Assembly: GCA_030539295.1 (NCBI GenBank)
Contig: JAUNSJ010000001.1
Span: forward strand, 294,033-358,032
Source of the DNA: Planctomycetia bacterium
Lineage (GTDB): Bacteria > Planctomycetota > Planctomycetia > Pirellulales > Thermoguttaceae
Reading direction: 5' to 3'
Length of the DNA: 64,000 bases
Under the pieces are notes generated by a model. That model saw only the letters and a list, made by a program, of their open reading frames with translations. It did not search any database and was not told the origin of the DNA. Position numbers and translations under genes: made by a program. Below, in pieces: positions 60,645 through 64,000 of the stretch (its first letter is position 1; every line of letters starts with the position of its first letter).

Positions 60645-62021
60645 TCAGTCGAGCTGGCCGAGTTCATTCCAGAGTTGGGCACTGGCTTCCATCCCGCGAT
60701 AGAAGCAGTTGAGCGGGAATTTTTCGTTGGGCGAATGTATCGCATCGTCGAGCAGACCCAGCCCCATGAGAAGCACGTCAGCCCCGAGCGACTGATTCAG
60801 AGCGGCAACGACCGGAATGGAACCACCGTCTCGCACGAAGACCGGCCTCTTGCCAAACGCCTTTTTTAACGCATTTGCACCCGCTTTTATGAACCGGCTT
60901 TCCAGCGGGATGACCATGCCAGGCGCCCCTTCACTAGCGGTCAATTTCATTTTCAGACCGGCGGGGACAAGGCGTCGAATGAATTTTCGAACGGCTGGAA
61001 TGAGAATTTTCGGGTCCTGATTCGGAACGAGTCGAAACGTGAATTTCGCACTCGCACTGGCCGGAATAATCGTCTTGCCACCGGTACCCTGATAGCCGCT
61101 GGTCAGACCGTTAATGTCGAAAGAAGGACGGGCACCGCGGCGCTCCAGCACGGTAAAGTTGGGGTCGCCAAAGGGCTTGCTCAGACCAATTGCGGCCAGG
61201 TCATCCGCTTCGTTAAAGGGGAGCTGCGCGGTCGCCTTATGTTCAAAGTCGGAAATCTCCAAGACACTGTCGTAGAAGCCGGGGACCTGTATGATGCCGT
61301 TCTCGTCCACGATTTCCGCAAGTATTTTGGACAGGGCAATGGCCGGATTGCAGACGCTACCGCCGTAAATACCGCTGTGCAAATCGCGCGACGGCCCAGT
61401 CAGCGTAAGCTCAAAACCCATCAGACCGCGCAGACCATAACAGATCGCCGGGGCGTTGGGACCGGCCATTGTATTGTCACTAACAACGACCACATCGGCC
61501 GCGAGCATATCGCGATTCTCTTGCGACTTCAGGAAATTGACAAAGGAGCCGCTCCCGATTTCCTCTTCCCCTTCATAAATATACTTAATATTAATGGGTA
61601 AGTTTTTACCGGCAGCTTTCCACGCCTTGAGACTGAACATGTGGCAGAGGAGCTGGCCCTTATCGTCGTCGGCGCCACGGGCATAGACGTTATCGTCGCG
61701 AATGGCAGGCTCAAACGGAGGCGTAATCCACTGGTCAAGCGGGTCCGGCGGCTGCACGTCGTAGTGACCATAGACCAAAGCCGTCGGCGCCCCGGGGATG
61801 TGCGGCGTCTGTCCGAAGACAAGAGGATTCCCCTTGGTCGGAACGAGACAGGCGTCGATTTCAAGCTCTTCCACCATGTAGGTCGCAAGCCAGTCGGCCA
61901 TACGCTTCATATCGCCCTTATGCTCCGAAAGAGCGCTGATACTCGGTATGCGTAAGGCGTCGAACCACGTCTCGCGAAAGGCGTTACGATTTTTGCGAAT
62001 GTAAGACAGAACGGATTTCAT
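60645..62021 (-). CDS. M20-family metallopeptidase (dipeptidase-like)
   Basis: A 458-residue cytoplasmic zinc peptidase of the CNDP/PepV group. Metal and catalytic motifs are ALVYGHYDVQPPDP (His), ARGADDDKGQLLCH (Asp), KYIYEGEEEIGSGSF (Glu pair), VVVSDNTMAG (Asp) and LLDDAIHSPNEKFPL (His). A dimerisation lid lies between (GFELTLTGPSRDLHSGIYGG). AAGGAG site. It cleaves dipeptides or acylated amino acids; the exact substrate cannot be read. Confidence 0.94.
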   Translation of the reverse strand: MKSVLSYIRKNRNAFRETWFDALRIPSISALSEHKGDMKRMADWLATYMVEELEIDACLVPTKGNPLVFGQTPHIPGAPTALVYGHYDVQPPDPLDQWITPPFEPAIRDDNVYARGADDDKGQLLCHMFSLKAWKAAGKNLPINIKYIYEGEEEIGSGSFVNFLKSQENRDMLAADVVVVSDNTMAGPNAPAICYGLRGLMGFELTLTGPSRDLHSGIYGGSVCNPAIALSKILAEIVDENGIIQVPGFYDSVLEISDFEHKATAQLPFNEADDLAAIGLSKPFGDPNFTVLERRGARPSFDINGLTSGYQGTGGKTIIPASASAKFTFRLVPNQDPKILIPAVRKFIRRLVPAGLKMKLTASEGAPGMVIPLESRFIKAGANALKKAFGKRPVFVRDGGSIPVVAALNQSLGADVLLMGLGLLDDAIHSPNEKFPLNCFYRGMEASAQLWNELGQLD

Positions 62022-62059
62022 GAGAGGACTCCTTTGGAAACGAGGACGAGTGAAAGACG

Positions 62060-62084
62060 CCCGGCCCGCAAGGTACGGGTCGGG
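62060..62084. terminator. GC-rich hairpin between the GGGtGRT and M20 genes
   Basis: CCCGGCCCG (62060-62068) pairs with CGGGTCGGG (62076-62084), one wobble, loop 7 nt, no T tract. Confidence 0.5.
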
Positions 62085-62101
62085 ACAATTTGCCGCTTCT
62101 T

Positions 62102-63100
62102 TTATTTCATCGCTTCTTCACAAGCGACGGCAACGGCCACCGTGGCACCCACCATGGGATTGTTGCCCATACCGATCAGGCCCATCATTTCGACGTGAGC
62201 CGGAACGGAGGACGAGCCTGCGAACTGCGCGTCCGAATGCATACGACCCATTGTGTCGGTCATACCGTAAGAGGCCGGTCCGGCAGCCATGTTATCCGGA
62301 TGAAGTGTACGCCCGGTCCCGCCGCCACTGGCAACGGAGAAATACTTCTTGCCTGTATCGACAGACCATTTCTTGTACGTTCCCGCGACCGGATGCTGAA
62401 ATCGCGTCGGATTGGTCGAGTTTCCGGTTATGGAAACGTCCACATCTTCATGACGCATAATGGCAACGCCTTCACAAACGTCGTCGGCTCCGAAACAGCG
62501 AACGAGTGAGCGTTCCCCGGTGGAATAGGCTTTTTCCTGTACGATTGTCAGGTTGCCCGTGGCGTAGTCGTACTTCGTTTGCACATAGGTAAAGCCGTTA
62601 ATACGGCTAATAATCATAGCAGCGTCTTTTCCCAGGCCATTGAGAATGACCTTAAGCGGCTGCTTGCGTACCTTATTGGCCGTGCGTGCAATGCCAATCG
62701 CACCTTCGGCGGCGGCGAACGATTCGTGACCTGCCAGGAAGCAGAAGCATTTCGTCTCTTCGCGAAGGAGCATGGCACCGAGATTACCGTGGCCCAAACC
62801 TACCTGACGCTGGTCAGCGACGGAGCCTGGTATGCAAAATGCCTGAAGACCCAATCCGATCGCTTCCGCGGCATCGGCCGCCTTTACACAATTTTTCTTC
62901 AGGGCAATAGCGGCCCCGAGCGTATAAGCCCAAACGGCGTTTTCAAACGCAATCGGCTGTATCGAACGAACGATCGCACCCGCGTCCACACCTTTGGCAA
63001 GGCAGAAATCGCGCGCTTCTTCCAGATCAGCGAAACCATACTGCTTCAGAACCGGTTCGATCTGATTGACCCGTCTGGCGTAGCTTTCAAATTGTACCAT
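62102..63100 (-). CDS. GGGtGRT protein
   Basis: A 332-residue protein of the anaerobe-specific GGGtGRT family, named for its motif (SVASGGGTGRTLHPDNMAAG), followed by SYGMTDTMGRMHSDAQFAGS and a conserved C-terminus (GLIGMGNNPMVGATVAVAVA). Earlier, RTANKVRKQPLKVILNGLGK and GFTYVQTKYDYATGNLT. It is typically encoded next to a NifU-like scaffold, as here (83 bp downstream of it). The molecular function is not established; a role with Fe-S clusters is inferred. Start at 63100 with AAAGG. Confidence 0.93.
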   Translation of the reverse strand: MVQFESYARRVNQIEPVLKQYGFADLEEARDFCLAKGVDAGAIVRSIQPIAFENAVWAYTLGAAIALKKNCVKAADAAEAIGLGLQAFCIPGSVADQRQVGLGHGNLGAMLLREETKCFCFLAGHESFAAAEGAIGIARTANKVRKQPLKVILNGLGKDAAMIISRINGFTYVQTKYDYATGNLTIVQEKAYSTGERSLVRCFGADDVCEGVAIMRHEDVDVSITGNSTNPTRFQHPVAGTYKKWSVDTGKKYFSVASGGGTGRTLHPDNMAAGPASYGMTDTMGRMHSDAQFAGSSSVPAHVEMMGLIGMGNNPMVGATVAVAVACEEAMK

Positions 63101-63183
63101 TATATTCACCTTTCCTGAATCCGACTACAGACGACGCAAACCGAAGAGTCGCAGTCCGGGTCGGAGTGTTTGTCTTTGATGGG

Positions 63184-63876
63184 TTACTCTTTACGGGGAT
63201 CAATCGTCTTGACCGCGTCGGCAAAACGACCATACGTACCGGTATTCTTTTCGAGGGCTTCCTGAGCGGACATGCCTTTCTTTATGGCTTCCATCATTTT
63301 GCCAAGATTGACGAACTTATACCCGATCACCTGATCGTCCGCGTCGAGTCCGATTTCCAGAACGTACCCTTCGGCCATTTCCAGATAGCGAACCCCTTTG
63401 ACTTTCGTACTGTACATGGTTCCGATCTGGGAGCGAAGTCCTTTTCCGAGGTCTTCCAGCCCGGCACCCACGGTCAAACCATCTTCGGAGAACGCCGACT
63501 GCGACCGGCCGTACACGATCTGAAGGAAAAGTTCTCGCATGGCCGTATTAATCGCGTCGCATACGAGGTCGGTATTGAGCGCTTCGAGAATCGTTTTGCC
63601 CGGCAGAATTTCCGAGGCCATCGCCGCCGAATGCGTCATGCCGGAGCAGCCCAAGGTTTCTACGAGTGCTTCCTGAATTATACCATCTTTAACGTTCAGG
63701 GTCAGCTTGCACGCTCCCTGCTGCGGGGCACACCAGCCGATACCGTGCGTAAAGCCCGAAATATCCTGTATTTGTGTGACTTGTACCCAGCGACCTTCCT
63801 CCGGAATCGGAGCCGGGCCATGATTCGGGCCCTTGGCGACACAGGTCATCTGTTCGACTTCATGAGAATACTGCAT
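63184..63876 (-). CDS. NifU-like iron-sulfur cluster assembly scaffold
   Basis: A 230-residue protein of the NifU-N/IscU fold: GIGWCAPQQGACKLTLNV, LGCSGMTHSAAMASEI and FLQIVYGRSQSAF carry the candidate cluster-binding Cys (no third Cys at the usual IscU site, as in this subgroup). It is 83 bp upstream of the GGGtGRT gene and probably co-transcribed. GGAGA precedes the ATG. The last 124 bp of the window hold no gene. Confidence 0.92.
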   Translation of the reverse strand: MQYSHEVEQMTCVAKGPNHGPAPIPEEGRWVQVTQIQDISGFTHGIGWCAPQQGACKLTLNVKDGIIQEALVETLGCSGMTHSAAMASEILPGKTILEALNTDLVCDAINTAMRELFLQIVYGRSQSAFSEDGLTVGAGLEDLGKGLRSQIGTMYSTKVKGVRYLEMAEGYVLEIGLDADDQVIGYKFVNLGKMMEAIKKGMSAQEALEKNTGTYGRFADAVKTIDPRKE

Positions 63877-64000
63877 TTAACTGCTCTCCAATTAGGTTGA
63901 CTTCTGTAACAGACCGGCCGGAGACGCCCTTCTTCAAGAACCAGATCCGGCAACGCCTTTCCACTCCTAAAGCACCACCGTGCCAACAGGTCATGGAAAT

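Overview
The window looks like a chromosome segment from an anaerobic, probably animal-gut, planctomycete (Pirellulales/Thermoguttaceae-like). This rests on protein families, not on a marker gene. The families are two DUF1559 prepilin-like proteins each paired with a small lipoprotein, two sulfatase-modifying-factor (SUMF1) proteins, a TAT-exported Gfo/Idh/MocA oxidoreductase, a HEAT/ThuA protein, sugar-epimerase TIM barrels and XylR-type regulators. AsnA, ferredoxin-rich redox proteins and a NifU-like/GGGtGRT pair point to an anaerobe. The DNA is moderately GC-rich with AT-rich intergenic regions, and sigma70-like promoters are easy to read.

Layout. 1-3.2 kb: the start of an exported sugar epimerase, a XylR regulator and an iron-containing alcohol dehydrogenase, all on the minus strand. 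3.4-12.4 kb: a LysR regulator divergent from an eight-gene redox operon (MerR-C-like small protein, carboxymuconolactone-decarboxylase/cupin/monooxygenase fusion, NapH-like polyferredoxin, TAT-exported aldo/keto reductase with ferredoxin clusters, exported alpha/beta hydrolase, cytosolic and lipoprotein flavodoxins, DUF4405 membrane protein). 12.4-14.9 kb: three tandem paralogues resembling immunity proteins, then a decayed IS30-like transposase. 15-24.7 kb: infC and housekeeping genes, asnA, an isochorismatase-like hydrolase, an anti-sigma kinase/STAS pair, an epimerase and a prolyl oligopeptidase. 24.8-29.7 kb: a HerA/DUF853 ATPase and a large LamG protein. 30.1-36.5 kb: a translationally coupled GntR-controlled ABC system. 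36.6-43.2 kb: a YbaK deacylase and gltB-gltD. 43.6-52.6 kb: MarR and IclR regulators and a DUF1559/SUMF1/Gfo-Idh/ThuA operon. 53-64 kb: a CDF metal transporter with a long leader, a frameshifted XylR, a second DUF1559 pair, tRNA-Val, a DUF4139 protein, an M20 peptidase and the GGGtGRT/NifU pair.

Most notable signals. (1) Both DUF1559 genes carry a long G tract just upstream of the prepilin hydrophobic segment. It has 10 G, in frame, in one copy and 12 G, out of frame, in the other. This suggests a phase-variable on/off switch, unless it is an assembly error. (2) A near-identical palindromic motif (TTACA-N4-TGTAA inside a longer shared block) lies upstream of both asnA and gltB and may be a nitrogen-control site. 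(3) The redox operon encodes what looks like an extracytoplasmic Fe-S/flavin electron chain. (4) The valine tRNA has C instead of the near-universal U at position 33. (5) Several genes are followed by strong hairpins that lack a U tract. All functional readings come from sequence inspection alone; no database searches were run.
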